This document shows, in pieces, positions 49,286 to 58,641 of a DNA stretch of 64,000 bases. Location of the stretch: assembly GCA_036732025.1 (NCBI GenBank), contig DAINDE010000010.1, positions 21,146-85,145 on the forward strand, given 5' to 3'. The notes under the pieces are model-generated. The model saw only the letters and a list, made by a program, of their open reading frames with translations, had not been told where the DNA came from and did no database searches. Source of the DNA: SSSZ01 sp036732025. GTDB taxonomy: Bacteria > Pseudomonadota > Gammaproteobacteria > Burkholderiales > Rhodocyclaceae. Numbering within the stretch: position 1 is the stretch's first letter; every line of letters begins with the position of its first letter. A program made the position numbers and the translations under genes.

Positions 49286-50431
49286 ATGAAAACGGGCTTC
49301 CCTCGCCTTCCGTTGCTGCTAGCGCTGGCTTGCCTCGCGGGGAACGCCGCGGGCGCCGGCCCGACCCGTATCGCCGTCATCTACGCCGAGACGGAGGCGG
49401 TAGCCGGCGGCGGGGTTGCCAACCTCATCGGCAGCATCGAAAACACCCCCGGCGTCGAAGTCCTGCGCGTCAACCTCGACGCCCCGCGGGACGAGATCGT
49501 CAGCCAGTTGCTCCTCGCCGCCGGTCCCGGCGGACCGGTGCGCCTGGCGGCGGCGGGCGGGACCATGGGCCCCATCGCCGTCATCTACCCGGACATCGGC
49601 GAACCCTACCGCAGTGTCTTCTCCAAGATCATCGAAGGCATCGAGGATCGCGCCAAGACCCGGGTCGCCGCCTACGCCGTGGGCAACAGCTTCAACGCCC
49701 AGGAACTGTCCGGGGAACTGAAGAAGCAGGACATCCGCGTGGTCATCGCCCTCGGCCGCAACGGCCTCAAGGCCGCTTCGACCCTGGACAAGGAGATCGG
49801 CGTCGTCGCCAGCGGCGTCATCTCCGTCCCCGAGAACGAGGTCCGCGCCGGCCCCATCCTCAGCCTGGCGCCGGACCCGGCCCTCCTCTTTGCCCGCCTC
49901 AAGGCCATTTCCCCGACCACCCGCCGGGTGGTGGTCATCTACGAACCGCGGCAGAACGCCTGGCTCATCCGCCTGGCCAAGGAGGCCGCCCGCAACGCCG
50001 GCTACGAACTCGTCGCCCAGGAGGCGGCGGACCTCAAGGCGGCCGTGTTCCTCTACCAGGGCTTTTTCGCCGAGGCCGACGGCAAGCGGGACGCCCTCTG
50101 GCTGCTCCAGGACAGCACCACCGCCGACGAGGCCACCATCCTGCCCCTGGTGCTCCAGGAATCCTGGAACCGCATGATCCCGGTATTCTCGAGCTCCGTC
50201 TCCCACGTCAAGCGCGGCGCCCTCTTCGCCCTCTACCCCAACAACATCGAACTGGGGCGCAACCTCGCCAACTCGGCTCTCAACATTGCCGGCGGCAACC
50301 AGCCCAACCGCGGCGTGCTGCCGCTGCGCGACGTCCTCACCGCCTTCAACACGCGAACCGCCAGCCATCTCGGTCTCGCGCGCGGGTCGTCGCCGCTCCC
50401 CGCCTTCGACCTCACCTTCCCGGAGCAATAG
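49286..50431 (+). CDS. ABC-type periplasmic substrate-binding protein (PF04392-like)
   Basis: A 381-residue exported protein with a signal peptide (about residues 1-23). The body resembles the ABC_sub_bind family: IAVIYPDIGEPYRSVFSKIIEGIEDRAKTRV, DIRVVIALGRNGLKAA, TTRRVVVIYEPRQNAWLIRLAKEAARNAG and VFSSSVSHVKRGALFALYPNNIELGRNLANSALNIA. No permease or ATPase follows. It begins 7 bases after the receptor and ends 8 bases before the signalling protein, so it may deliver a ligand state to the kinase's periplasmic domain. Confidence 0.88.
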   Translation: MKTGFPRLPLLLALACLAGNAAGAGPTRIAVIYAETEAVAGGGVANLIGSIENTPGVEVLRVNLDAPRDEIVSQLLLAAGPGGPVRLAAAGGTMGPIAVIYPDIGEPYRSVFSKIIEGIEDRAKTRVAAYAVGNSFNAQELSGELKKQDIRVVIALGRNGLKAASTLDKEIGVVASGVISVPENEVRAGPILSLAPDPALLFARLKAISPTTRRVVVIYEPRQNAWLIRLAKEAARNAGYELVAQEAADLKAAVFLYQGFFAEADGKRDALWLLQDSTTADEATILPLVLQESWNRMIPVFSSSVSHVKRGALFALYPNNIELGRNLANSALNIAGGNQPNRGVLPLRDVLTAFNTRTASHLGLARGSSPLPAFDLTFPEQ

Positions 50432-50439
50432 TCGCCAAG

Positions 50440-53400
50440 ATGGCGGTCGTCCAGTCCCTCGCCAACCGTTTCCGCCGCTCCACCTTTCGCCGCCAGCTCA
50501 CCCTGACGGCCGCCCTCGGCATCGTTTGCGTCACCCTCCTCACCGCCCTGCTCAGCGCCTGGCAGGGCAGCCGCCAGATCCGCGCCACCCAGGTCGAGCA
50601 AGGCATCCGCCTGGCCCAGAGCCTGGCGGCCCAGAGCCGCCTGGCCCTGCTGGTGAGCGCCCAGGAGAACATGGAGGAGGCGGTGGCGGCGGCCCTGGCC
50701 TTCCCCGACGTGGTGGACATCGAGGTCTGGCACGCCGACGGGCGCATCCTTCTCCATCGCAGCCTCACCCGCGCCTCCGGCGGCCCCCGGGGCGGGCCGG
50801 CCATCAGCCCGGTGGCCCGGCTCGAGGCCGAAACCGCCGATGCCTGGCGGTTCGTCGCCCCGGTGCTCTCGGTAACCGGCGCCGATTCCCCCTTCGACAC
50901 CACCGAGGCAAAGTCCACGACCCTCGGCTACGTGCGCGTCACCCAGAGCAAGGTGACCGTCACCCGGCTCGTGGCCGAAGTCTTCTCGGTCAATCTCGCC
51001 GTCGGTCTGTTCTGCGCCCTGATCTTTCTCTTCCTGCTCCGCCTCCTGGCCAAGCGGCTGACCCGCCCCCTGGCGGAGCTGGCCGCGACCATGGAGCAGG
51101 CGGAAGGCGGGCAGACCGGCCTGCGCGCCCGCCTGGAAGGGCCCCGGGATCTCTATCACATGGCCCACGCCTTCAACAGCATGATGGAGGCCCTGGAAGA
51201 GCGTGAATCGGAACTGCGCACCGCCCGCGACAGCGCCCTGCGCTTCGCCAGGCTGAAGGCGGATTTCGCGGCGACGGTGAGCCACGAAATCCGCACCCCC
51301 CTCAATGGCGTCATCGGCACCCTGGACATGCTCAAGGCCGGCAACCTGGGTGGCCGCGACCGGGAACTCCTCGACCTGGCCTGGGACTCCTCCCAGTACC
51401 TGCTGGAACTGATCAACAACATCCTCGACTTTTCCAAGCTGGAAGCGGGCAAACTGGAGCCGGAGAAGGCCATTTTCGACCTGCACGCCCTGGTCGGCGA
51501 AACCGTCCTGCTGTTCCAGCCCCAGGCGGAAAGCCAGCGCCTTACCCTCACCAGCCGCATCGCCGAACAGGTTCCCCGCCTTGTTTCCGGCGACCCGGCC
51601 CGCATCCGGCAGCTTCTCACCAACCTGATCGGCAACGCTCTCAAATTCACCGCCACCGGCGGCATCGCCGTCACGGTCGACGCCGATGGCGCCGACCGTG
51701 TGCGCATGACCGTCGCCGACACCGGCATCGGCATCGCCAAGGAGGACCAGGCGCGGATCTTCGACTCCTTCACCCAGGCAGACACCTCCACCACCCGCCG
51801 CTTCGGCGGCAGCGGGCTGGGCCTGGCCATCTGCAAGCAACTGGTCCGCGTCCTCGGCGGCGAGATCGGCGTCGAGAGCTTCCCCGGCCACGGCAGCCGT
51901 TTCTGGTTCGTCATCCCCTGCCCCGTCGCCAAGGCCTTGCCCATCCCGGCCGAGGGACCGGCACCGGCGCCGGTGGGCCACCGCACGGCACCACGCATCC
52001 TGGTGGCCGAGGACAACCGCACCAACCAGGTGGTGGCCGAAGGCATGCTGCAGATGCTGGGCTGCCACTGCCAGCTTGCCGCCAACGGCCGCGAGGCGGT
52101 CAAGGCCTGGCGCGAAGCCGCCTGGGACCTCGTCCTCATGGACTGCAACATGCCCGACATGGACGGTTTCGAGGCCACGGCGCTGATCCGCAGCGAGGAA
52201 GCCCGCGGACAGCGCCTGACCATCATCGCCATGACCGCCAACAGCATGCCCACCGACATCGAGAAGTGCCTGGCGGCGGGCATGGACGGGCATCTCAGCA
52301 AACCGCTCACCCTGGAATCCCTGGCCGCCTGTCTGGAGCGCTGGCTGCAGTGGCATGCGCCGGTGCCCCCGGTCCAGGATAACGGCGACAAGGGCAGCGC
52401 CCCCCTCGACATGGCCGTCCTGGAACGCTTGCGCGAAGCCCTGGGGCCGGCCGTGGGCGAAGCCATCCGCCCCTTCGTGGAGGACATGCCCACCTATGTG
52501 GCCCGGCTGGAGGAAGCGGTCAACACCGGCGACGCCGCCGTCCTTCGGCAGACCGCCCACGCCATCAAGGGCGCCGCCAGCAACCTGGGGGCCGGCCACC
52601 TGGCCGCCGTCGCCCGGGAAATGGAGGTCCATGCCGAGGCTGGCGCCCTGGCCGAAGCGGCAGACCTGCTGGTCAGCCTGCGCACCGAATACGCCCTGGT
52701 GGAGCCGCTGCTGACCGCCGAGCTCGACCTCCCGGCCGTCATGGAACCGCTCTTCCGCGACGACGACGCCCCCCGTGTCCTCATTGTCGACGACGACCGC
52801 AGCACCCGCTCCGCCCTGCGCCACGCCCTGCGCCGCGGTGGCTTCGTGGTGGACGAGGCCCGCGACGGGGTGGAGGTGCTGCTGAAGCTGGAGACCAGCC
52901 TGCCCGACGCCATCCTCATGGACGCCCTGATGCCGGAACTGGACGGCTTCGCCACCTGCGCCGAACTGAAGCGCCACGCCCTGTGGAAGGACATTCCCGT
53001 CCTCATGATCACCGCCCTCGAGGACCGCCCCTCCATCGAACGGGCCTTCGAGGCCGGCGCCAGCGACTTCATCCCCAAGCCCATCCACCTCTCCGTGGTC
53101 AATCGCCGGGTGCGCCGCGTCATCGACGCCAACCGGGCCGAGCGGCAGGTGCGCCACCTGGCCTACAACGACCCGCTCACCGGCCTGGCCAACCGCCGCC
53201 TCTTCCTCGAGAACGCCGAACGCTCCATCGAGCGAGCCGAGGCCCACCAGGGGCGCCTGGCAGTCCTCTTCCTCGACCTCGACCGCTTCAAGAACGTCAA
53301 CGACACCCTCGGCCACGAGTGCGGCGACCAGTTGCTGGCCATCGTCGGCCAGCGCATCAAGGGCTGCGTGCGGGCCGACGACTGTGTGGCCCGCCTGGGC

Positions 53401-54471
53401 GGCGACGAATTTGCCGTCGTCCTCGACAACCTGCCCAATATCGGCGTCGCCTCCGGCGTGGCCCAGAACATCGCCCGCATGCTTTCCGGCAGCGTCGAAC
53501 TGGCCGGGCAGGAAATCGTCGCCACCGCCAGCATCGGCATTTCCATCTATCCCGACGACGGGCGCGACGTCAGCACCCTCCTGCGCCACGCCGACACCGC
53601 CATGTACCGGGCCAAGCAGGGCGGGCTGGGCGTCGCCTTCTACGAAGCGGCCATGGAAGCTGCCGTGGCCGACCGCCTGCGCCTGGAGAACGCCCTGCGC
53701 CGCGCCCTCGAGCGGGACGAGATCGCCGTCTTCTACCAGCCCGTGGTGGCTGCCGACGGCGCCATCAGCAGCGTCGAGGCCCTGGTCCGCTGGCGCCACC
53801 CCGAGCGGGGCATCGTCTCCCCGGCCGAATTCATCACCGTCGCCGAGGACACCGGCCTCATCCTCCAGCTCGGCGAACGCGTGCTGCGCATGGCCTGCGC
53901 CCAGGCCCGGGCCTGGCTCGACGACGGCCTGCGGGTGCGCATGGCGGTCAACCTCTCGGGCAAACAACTGCAGCAGGCCGAACTGCCCGAAGTGGTGGCC
54001 TCGGCCCTGGCCGACAGCGGCCTGCCTGCGGAGCTGCTGGTCCTCGAAATCACCGAATCCGTCCTCATGGAGCGGGCCCACGAACCGGTGGAAATGCTCC
54101 ACCGCCTGCGCAGCCTGGGCGTGCGGGTGGCCATCGACGATTTCGGCACCGGCTACTCGTCGCTCGCCTACCTCAAGCGTTTCCCCATCGACTACCTCAA
54201 GATCGACCGTTCCTTCGTCCAGGACCTGCCCGACGACCCGGACGCCGTGGCCATCGCCACCGGCATCGTCGCCCTGGCCCACAGCCTGCGCCTCAAGGTC
54301 ATCGCCGAGGGGGTGGAAACCCCCGCCCAGCGCGATCTGCTCACCCAGATCGGCTGCGACTACCAGCAGGGTTACTACTACGCCCGGCCGCTGCCCGCCG
54401 ACGTGGCCAGCTCCCACCTGCTGGCCCACGCCCAGGAAAGGGCGCCTGCCAAAAAAATGGGCAAAGCGTGA
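50440..54471 (+). CDS. Hybrid histidine kinase with REC, HPT, REC, GGDEF and EAL domains
   Basis: A 1343-residue membrane signalling protein. In order: helix 1 (about 20-40), periplasmic domain, helix 2 (about 183-203), HAMP, HisKA with His282 (VSHEIRTPLNG), HATPase (NLIGNALKF; DTGIGI; GSGLGLAICKQ), REC1 with Asp568 (LMDCNMPDMDG), HPT with His707 (AHAIKGAASNLG), REC2 with Asp828 (LMDALMPELDG), GGDEF at 987-991 (LGGDEFAVV, intact) and EAL with Glu1113 (VEALVRW, intact). Thus a complete phosphorelay is joined to both a cyclic-di-GMP synthase and a phosphodiesterase. The last residues (MGKA) and the stop lie inside the dispersed repeat. Confidence 0.95.
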   Translation: MAVVQSLANRFRRSTFRRQLTLTAALGIVCVTLLTALLSAWQGSRQIRATQVEQGIRLAQSLAAQSRLALLVSAQENMEEAVAAALAFPDVVDIEVWHADGRILLHRSLTRASGGPRGGPAISPVARLEAETADAWRFVAPVLSVTGADSPFDTTEAKSTTLGYVRVTQSKVTVTRLVAEVFSVNLAVGLFCALIFLFLLRLLAKRLTRPLAELAATMEQAEGGQTGLRARLEGPRDLYHMAHAFNSMMEALEERESELRTARDSALRFARLKADFAATVSHEIRTPLNGVIGTLDMLKAGNLGGRDRELLDLAWDSSQYLLELINNILDFSKLEAGKLEPEKAIFDLHALVGETVLLFQPQAESQRLTLTSRIAEQVPRLVSGDPARIRQLLTNLIGNALKFTATGGIAVTVDADGADRVRMTVADTGIGIAKEDQARIFDSFTQADTSTTRRFGGSGLGLAICKQLVRVLGGEIGVESFPGHGSRFWFVIPCPVAKALPIPAEGPAPAPVGHRTAPRILVAEDNRTNQVVAEGMLQMLGCHCQLAANGREAVKAWREAAWDLVLMDCNMPDMDGFEATALIRSEEARGQRLTIIAMTANSMPTDIEKCLAAGMDGHLSKPLTLESLAACLERWLQWHAPVPPVQDNGDKGSAPLDMAVLERLREALGPAVGEAIRPFVEDMPTYVARLEEAVNTGDAAVLRQTAHAIKGAASNLGAGHLAAVAREMEVHAEAGALAEAADLLVSLRTEYALVEPLLTAELDLPAVMEPLFRDDDAPRVLIVDDDRSTRSALRHALRRGGFVVDEARDGVEVLLKLETSLPDAILMDALMPELDGFATCAELKRHALWKDIPVLMITALEDRPSIERAFEAGASDFIPKPIHLSVVNRRVRRVIDANRAERQVRHLAYNDPLTGLANRRLFLENAERSIERAEAHQGRLAVLFLDLDRFKNVNDTLGHECGDQLLAIVGQRIKGCVRADDCVARLGGDEFAVVLDNLPNIGVASGVAQNIARMLSGSVELAGQEIVATASIGISIYPDDGRDVSTLLRHADTAMYRAKQGGLGVAFYEAAMEAAVADRLRLENALRRALERDEIAVFYQPVVAADGAISSVEALVRWRHPERGIVSPAEFITVAEDTGLILQLGERVLRMACAQARAWLDDGLRVRMAVNLSGKQLQQAELPEVVASALADSGLPAELLVLEITESVLMERAHEPVEMLHRLRSLGVRVAIDDFGTGYSSLAYLKRFPIDYLKIDRSFVQDLPDDPDAVAIATGIVALAHSLRLKVIAEGVETPAQRDLLTQIGCDYQQGYYYARPLPADVASSHLLAHAQERAPAKKMGKA

Positions 54472-54555
54472 AAAACCCTTGCCGGACGGCCACTTGGCGG
54501 GTTTGTCCCGAAGATATCCACAGACTTACCCGACCGAAAAGGGGATAACCTTTCC
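54459..54555. repeat. Dispersed 97-bp repeat, copy 2
   Basis: The partner of the copy at 42576-42672, with 84 of 97 identical bases. It begins within the last codons of the GGDEF/EAL gene and holds its TGA. It also carries ATATCCACA (54514) and GGGGATAACC. Confidence 0.85.
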
Positions 54556-54568
54556 CCCGCCGCTTCCC

Positions 54569-54895
54569 CTACAGGGGCGGCAGGCCATGCTGGCGGCGGG
54601 CCCGGGCGCAGGCGGCGTGCTCGGTGTCGAATTCGCGGCAGGGTGATGGACGGGCACCGTAGATGGTGCAGGCCACGGCCACGCCGACCTCCCCGGCCAG
54701 GGCGGCGCAGCGGGGCGGGGAGCGGTCGGTGCCGGCCATGCGCACCAGGTTGGCGGTCACCGGCACGGTCAGCGCCGCCGGCACCCCTTCCTCCCAGGCA
54801 AAGGCGCCGCCGGCCAGCTCGGCCGGATGGAAATCGACGCGGAAGGCGGCGCAGCAGGCGCCGCAGGACTGGCAGGGCGAGGTCGGGACGGACAT
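54569..54895 (-). CDS. YkgJ family cysteine-cluster protein
   Basis: A 108-residue protein with CQSCGACCAAF at the start and further Cys in PPRCAALAGEVGVAVACTIYGARPSPCREFD. These eight or so Cys are thought to bind an Fe-S cluster or zinc. It lacks a signal peptide from the chosen ATG at 54895; the frame opens earlier (54964) but with an Arg/Gly-rich segment unlikely to be coding. The function of the family is unknown. Confidence 0.82.
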   Translation of the reverse strand: MSVPTSPCQSCGACCAAFRVDFHPAELAGGAFAWEEGVPAALTVPVTANLVRMAGTDRSPPRCAALAGEVGVAVACTIYGARPSPCREFDTEHAACARARRQHGLPPL

Positions 54896-54972
54896 GGCCG
54901 GCAATCTAACCCCCTGCCGCGGCCCCGGCAAGCCCTTGCGCCGCCCCTGGCCTCCTGCCACCATCCCGGGGC

Positions 54973-56157
54973 ATGGCCCGCCCCCTCTTCGCCTTGGCCG
55001 GGGCCTTCGACCGGCACAATTTCGGGGATCTGCTCTTTCCCCACATCCTGGACGCCCTGCTGCCGCCCGGCGAACGCCGCTGCGTCGGCCTCGCCGCGCG
55101 GGACCTGCGCCCCTGGGGCGGCCACGCGGTCCGCACCGCCGTGCCGCGCCAGCCGGTGCCGGCCGCCGTCATCCACGCCGGCGGCGAGATTCTCGACACC
55201 AGCGCATGGGAAGCCGCGGTGATGCTCGCCCCCGACGGTCCTGCCATGGCCGGCCGCCGCGGCCTGCCCGACATCGCCGCTGCCGCCTGGGCGGGCAGCA
55301 TCCTCGGCATCCCCGACCGGGCACCCTACGTCTTCGGCGAAGACCGCTGCGGTGCCGGTGTGGCACGCGTTTTCAACGCCGTCGGCGGCAGCGGGCTGGC
55401 CCACCGCGATCCTGCCTTCGTCGCCGAGGTTACGGCCAAGCTTGCGACCGCCGCCCATGTCGGCGTGCGGGACCGGGTCACCCGGGATTTCCTGGCGGCC
55501 CACGGCATCGCCGCCGCCCTGACCCCCGCCCCGGCGGCCATCGTCGCCCGCCTGTTCGGACCCGCCGTCGCCCGCCGACGCCGCCAGGGAGCCGCCGGCG
55601 AATTGGGCGGCATCTGGCGGGGAGGCTACCTGGCCCTCCAGTTCAGCGCCGATTACGGCGACGACGCCACCCTCGACGCCCTGGCGGCGGCACTGCGCGC
55701 CTGGCCGGCCGACCGCGGCATCGCCCTCTTCCAGGCCGGGGCGGCGCCCTGGCATGACGACCCGGCGGTCTACCGGCGCCTGGCGGCCCGCCTCCCCGCC
55801 CGCCGGGCGGTGCTCTTCGAGAGCCTGCATTGGCGCGACATCGTCGCCCTGCTGGCCGGCGCTGCCGCCTTCGCGGGCAGCAGCCTGCACGGGCGCATCG
55901 TCGCCACCGCCTTCGGCGTTCCCGCCGTCAGCCTGAGGAGCGAAGGTACGTCCCCCGGCAAAGTGGCCGCCTACCTGGCGACCTGGGAAGACGACGCAGC
56001 GCCGGTCACCCCCGCCACCCTCGCCCCGGCCCTGGCGGCCGCCCTGGCGGGGGGCTACCGCCGGCGCGACCTCGCCGAGGCACTGGCCGACGCCTACCTG
56101 CGCTATTTCCGGAGCTGGTCGGCGGCGCTTTGGCCGAGGTCGGCCACCAGGCGGTAA
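54973..56157 (+). CDS. Polysaccharide pyruvyl transferase family protein
   Basis: A 394-residue protein of the PF04230 family, with a GT-B-like fold. N-terminal ALAGAFDRHNFGDLLFPHIL and C-terminal AAFAGSSLHGRIVATAFGVPAVSLRSEGTSPGKVAAY are the typical ends. These enzymes add ketal-pyruvate to sugars of surface polysaccharides. No glycosyltransferase genes are nearby, so the acceptor is unknown. The last 55 bases overlap the convergent methyltransferase gene. Confidence 0.85.
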   Translation: MARPLFALAGAFDRHNFGDLLFPHILDALLPPGERRCVGLAARDLRPWGGHAVRTAVPRQPVPAAVIHAGGEILDTSAWEAAVMLAPDGPAMAGRRGLPDIAAAAWAGSILGIPDRAPYVFGEDRCGAGVARVFNAVGGSGLAHRDPAFVAEVTAKLATAAHVGVRDRVTRDFLAAHGIAAALTPAPAAIVARLFGPAVARRRRQGAAGELGGIWRGGYLALQFSADYGDDATLDALAAALRAWPADRGIALFQAGAAPWHDDPAVYRRLAARLPARRAVLFESLHWRDIVALLAGAAAFAGSSLHGRIVATAFGVPAVSLRSEGTSPGKVAAYLATWEDDAAPVTPATLAPALAAALAGGYRRRDLAEALADAYLRYFRSWSAALWPRSATRR

Positions 56158-56807
56158 AGGGACTGCCCCGAGGCCAGGTACTTCCGTTCGAACGGCGTCA
56201 ACGGTTCCCCCTTCGGCAGCCACGGTTCGACGCTGACGGCCAGGCCGGCGACCCAGCCGATGGCCAGGGCCAACTCCTCCACGTAGGTCCGCCAGTTGCT
56301 CCGGCACTCCAGGATGCCGCCCAGGGCCAGCAGGTCGGGAAAGACGGCATGGCCGTGCCAGCGCCGCGCCAGGTGGCCCACCTTTGGCCAGGGGTTGGGA
56401 TAAAGCAGGTAGTGACGGGCCAGGCGGACATCCTCGCCCTTGAGGAGGCGCCAGAAATCCACCAGGTCGGCGCGAACGAAGGCGGCGTTGGCGGGCAGCG
56501 GCAGGGGCTTGCCGCGGGAGAGGCGATCCAGGGACTGGTCCACGCCGAGGACGAAGTGGTCGGGATAGGCCCCGGCCAGTTGCAGGGTGCTCCAGCCGAC
56601 GCCGCAACCGGCGTCGAGGATGAGCGGCGAGCGCCCGTTCCAGCCCCGCCAGGCGGCCATGGCCATGGCGAAAGCCCGCCGGTTGTAGTCGAGGACGGGT
56701 TTCTGGAAGGGATGCCCGGCGTGGCGCCGCACCAACTTTTCCAGATCCCGGTGGGGGCCGGGCTGGCTGCTGGTGACAAGGCGGGAGTTGCCCTCCGGGC
56801 CGGTCAT
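56103..56807 (-). CDS. TrmB-like tRNA (guanine-N7)-methyltransferase
   Basis: A 234-residue class I SAM methyltransferase. LILDAGCGVGWSTLQLA is the SAM-binding loop, FVLGVDQS the ribose contact, YLLYPNPWPKVGHLARRWHGH matches the TrmB catalytic region (PDPWPK), and LTPFERKYLASGQ matches the TKFE(R) motif. It diverges from classical TrmB in detail, so it may be a paralog. Its ATG overlaps the dusC stop by four bases. Confidence 0.78.
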   Translation of the reverse strand: MTGPEGNSRLVTSSQPGPHRDLEKLVRRHAGHPFQKPVLDYNRRAFAMAMAAWRGWNGRSPLILDAGCGVGWSTLQLAGAYPDHFVLGVDQSLDRLSRGKPLPLPANAAFVRADLVDFWRLLKGEDVRLARHYLLYPNPWPKVGHLARRWHGHAVFPDLLALGGILECRSNWRTYVEELALAIGWVAGLAVSVEPWLPKGEPLTPFERKYLASGQSLYRLVADLGQSAADQLRK

Positions 56808-57763
56808 GCCGCCGTGCCTGCCGCCAGTTCGAGGACGCCGCCGACCTCGGCCGGCTGCCGCAGGGCGCGCACGGCCCAGTAGAGGGCGTCGGCCTCCGGC
56901 CAGGTGCGCCGCAGGTAGCTGAGGAGCAGCTTCAGGCGCCCGGGCGCGTGGCAGGGCAGCACCCGCTGCGGCACCTTCTCCCAATATTCCCGCAGGCTGG
57001 GCAGGAGGCGGCGCCAGTCCTCGGCGGATGGCCTTTCATCGGCCTCGCCCCGGATGCGGCGGGCGAGGAAGGGGTCGGCGACGGCACCGCGGCCGATCAT
57101 CACGTCGGCGCAGCCGGACACCGCCCGGCAGCGGCGCCAGTCGGCCACCGTCCACACTTCGCCGTTGGCCACCACCGGCACCGCCACGGCGTCGGCGATA
57201 CGGGCGATCCAGTCCCAGTGGGCGGGGGGGCGGTAGCCATGATCCTTGGTGCGGGCGTGCACCACCAGGGAGGCGGCGCCCCCTTCCGCCAGGGCCCGGG
57301 CGCAATCGATGGCCAGGACCGTGTCGGAAATGCCCAGGCGCATCTTGGCCGTCACCGGCACCTCCCCGGGCACCGCCCGGCGCACCGCCGCGACGATGCG
57401 GTGAAGCAGGTCGGGGTCGCCCAGCAGCATGGCCCCGCCGCCGTGCCGATTGACGGTCTTGGCCGGACAGCCGAAATTGAGGTCCACGCCATGGGGAGAA
57501 AGCTCGGCGGCCCGGGCGGCGTTGGCCGCCATCCATTGGGGGTCGCTGCCCAGGAGCTGCACCACCATCGGCGTGCCGGCCGGGGTACGGCAGCCGGCGG
57601 CCACTTCCGGCACCAGGCGCTGGTAGGTGCGGAGCGGCAGGAGGTTGCCGGATACCCGCACGAATTCGGAGACGGCGCCGTCGTAGCCGCCGATGCGGGT
57701 CAGCACGTCGCGCAGGACGTAGTCGGCGAGGCCCTCCATGGGGGCGAGGAAAATACGGGACAC
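56804..57763 (-). CDS. dusC: tRNA-dihydrouridine(16) synthase
   Basis: A 319-residue FMN enzyme that reduces U16 of tRNA. It starts with IFLAPMEGLADYVLRDVLTRIGGYD, the DusC form of the N-terminal motif. It has the catalytic Cys near residue 98 in LNFGCPAKTVNRHGGGAMLL and the FMN phosphate site around VVANGEVWTVAD and VMIGRGAVADP. Length is normal. It is co-transcribed with the downstream TrmB-like gene, making a two-gene tRNA modification operon. Confidence 0.93.
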   Translation of the reverse strand: MSRIFLAPMEGLADYVLRDVLTRIGGYDGAVSEFVRVSGNLLPLRTYQRLVPEVAAGCRTPAGTPMVVQLLGSDPQWMAANAARAAELSPHGVDLNFGCPAKTVNRHGGGAMLLGDPDLLHRIVAAVRRAVPGEVPVTAKMRLGISDTVLAIDCARALAEGGAASLVVHARTKDHGYRPPAHWDWIARIADAVAVPVVANGEVWTVADWRRCRAVSGCADVMIGRGAVADPFLARRIRGEADERPSAEDWRRLLPSLREYWEKVPQRVLPCHAPGRLKLLLSYLRRTWPEADALYWAVRALRQPAEVGGVLELAAGTAA

Positions 57764-57835
57764 GGGCGGTGGGGCAAAGGGGCGAGGGGGAATTCTAGCC
57801 CGGAAATCCCATGAGCAGCCCTGCCCGCCGCCCCG

Positions 57836-58603
57836 TCAGGGCGAATAGAAGACCAGGATGCCGCCCCCCAGGTCCGGGCTGGCGGCAGAGAAGCCGGTCA
57901 CGACGTAGCCCTGCACCTTCCAGGCATCGCCGAAGCGGTGGCTGACGAAGACCGTCGCTTCCCGCACCGGGGCGCCGGTGGCCTGGAGCTTCTCGCGGTA
58001 GTCGTAGGTCAGGCCGGCACTGGTGGCCGGGGTCAGGCGCTGGGACCAGCCCAGCGTCCCGTACAGGGGGTTGGCCAGGTCGCTGCCCGCCGGGTCACCC
58101 ATCCAGCGCTTGCCCAGGGTGCCGAAGATGGTGCCGCTGCCGAGCTTGCGATAGACGTCCACGTACAGCGAATAGTCGTTCTCGCCGGTACTCAGGCCCT
58201 GGTCGGCGTCGCCCGTGGCGAATTTGGCCTTGGCGCCGAAATCCACCAGCCAGCCCGCTTCCTGCCAGGCGGTCCAGGCCGCCCCTGCCACTACGTCGCC
58301 CGGTCCTTCCGCCTGCCGGTGCCCGCTGTTCCGCCCCTGCAGGGCGATGCGGTCGCCACCGCTGGCCACCACGTTGGCCGGCCCGCGCATGACCACGTAG
58401 GGAACGGTGAGGCGCAGGGTCCACGGCTGCGCCTCGTACTTGATGCCCAGGGGAAGGGTCAGTGTCTCGGTATGGCCGGAGTCCCCGTACTTGCCGGAGG
58501 AGTGGTCGACGCCGGCGCTGAAGGTCCAGGCGCCCTGCGCCTGGACAAGGGAGGCGAGAGTCAGGCCGGCGCAGGCCAGCAGGCTACGGAAAGGTATGGT
58601 CAT
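57836..58603 (-). CDS. Outer-membrane beta-barrel protein (MetA/transporter-like)
   Basis: A 255-residue exported protein with a signal peptide ending at VQAQGA near residue 23. It then has alternating hydrophobic/polar strands (WTFSAGVDHSSGKYGDS, TLRLTVPYVVMRG, GWLVDFGAKAKFATGD, ATVFVSHRFGDAWKVQGYVVTGF) ending in a short aromatic strand. It resembles the PF13557 group of small outer-membrane channels. It lies downstream of the DUF5666 gene in the same direction (38-base gap) and could be the outer-membrane part of that system. Confidence 0.75.
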   Translation of the reverse strand: MTIPFRSLLACAGLTLASLVQAQGAWTFSAGVDHSSGKYGDSGHTETLTLPLGIKYEAQPWTLRLTVPYVVMRGPANVVASGGDRIALQGRNSGHRQAEGPGDVVAGAAWTAWQEAGWLVDFGAKAKFATGDADQGLSTGENDYSLYVDVYRKLGSGTIFGTLGKRWMGDPAGSDLANPLYGTLGWSQRLTPATSAGLTYDYREKLQATGAPVREATVFVSHRFGDAWKVQGYVVTGFSAASPDLGGGILVFYSP

Positions 58604-58641
58604 GGCAGGGGTCAGGGAAGTCGCCGGGGAACGGCTGGCGG

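Noticed and set aside
50233..54429. 1398-codon open frame on the minus strand
   Set aside because: Fully antisense to the hybrid kinase/GGDEF/EAL gene; its composition (Gly, Val, His, Gln) reflects third-position G+C bias only.
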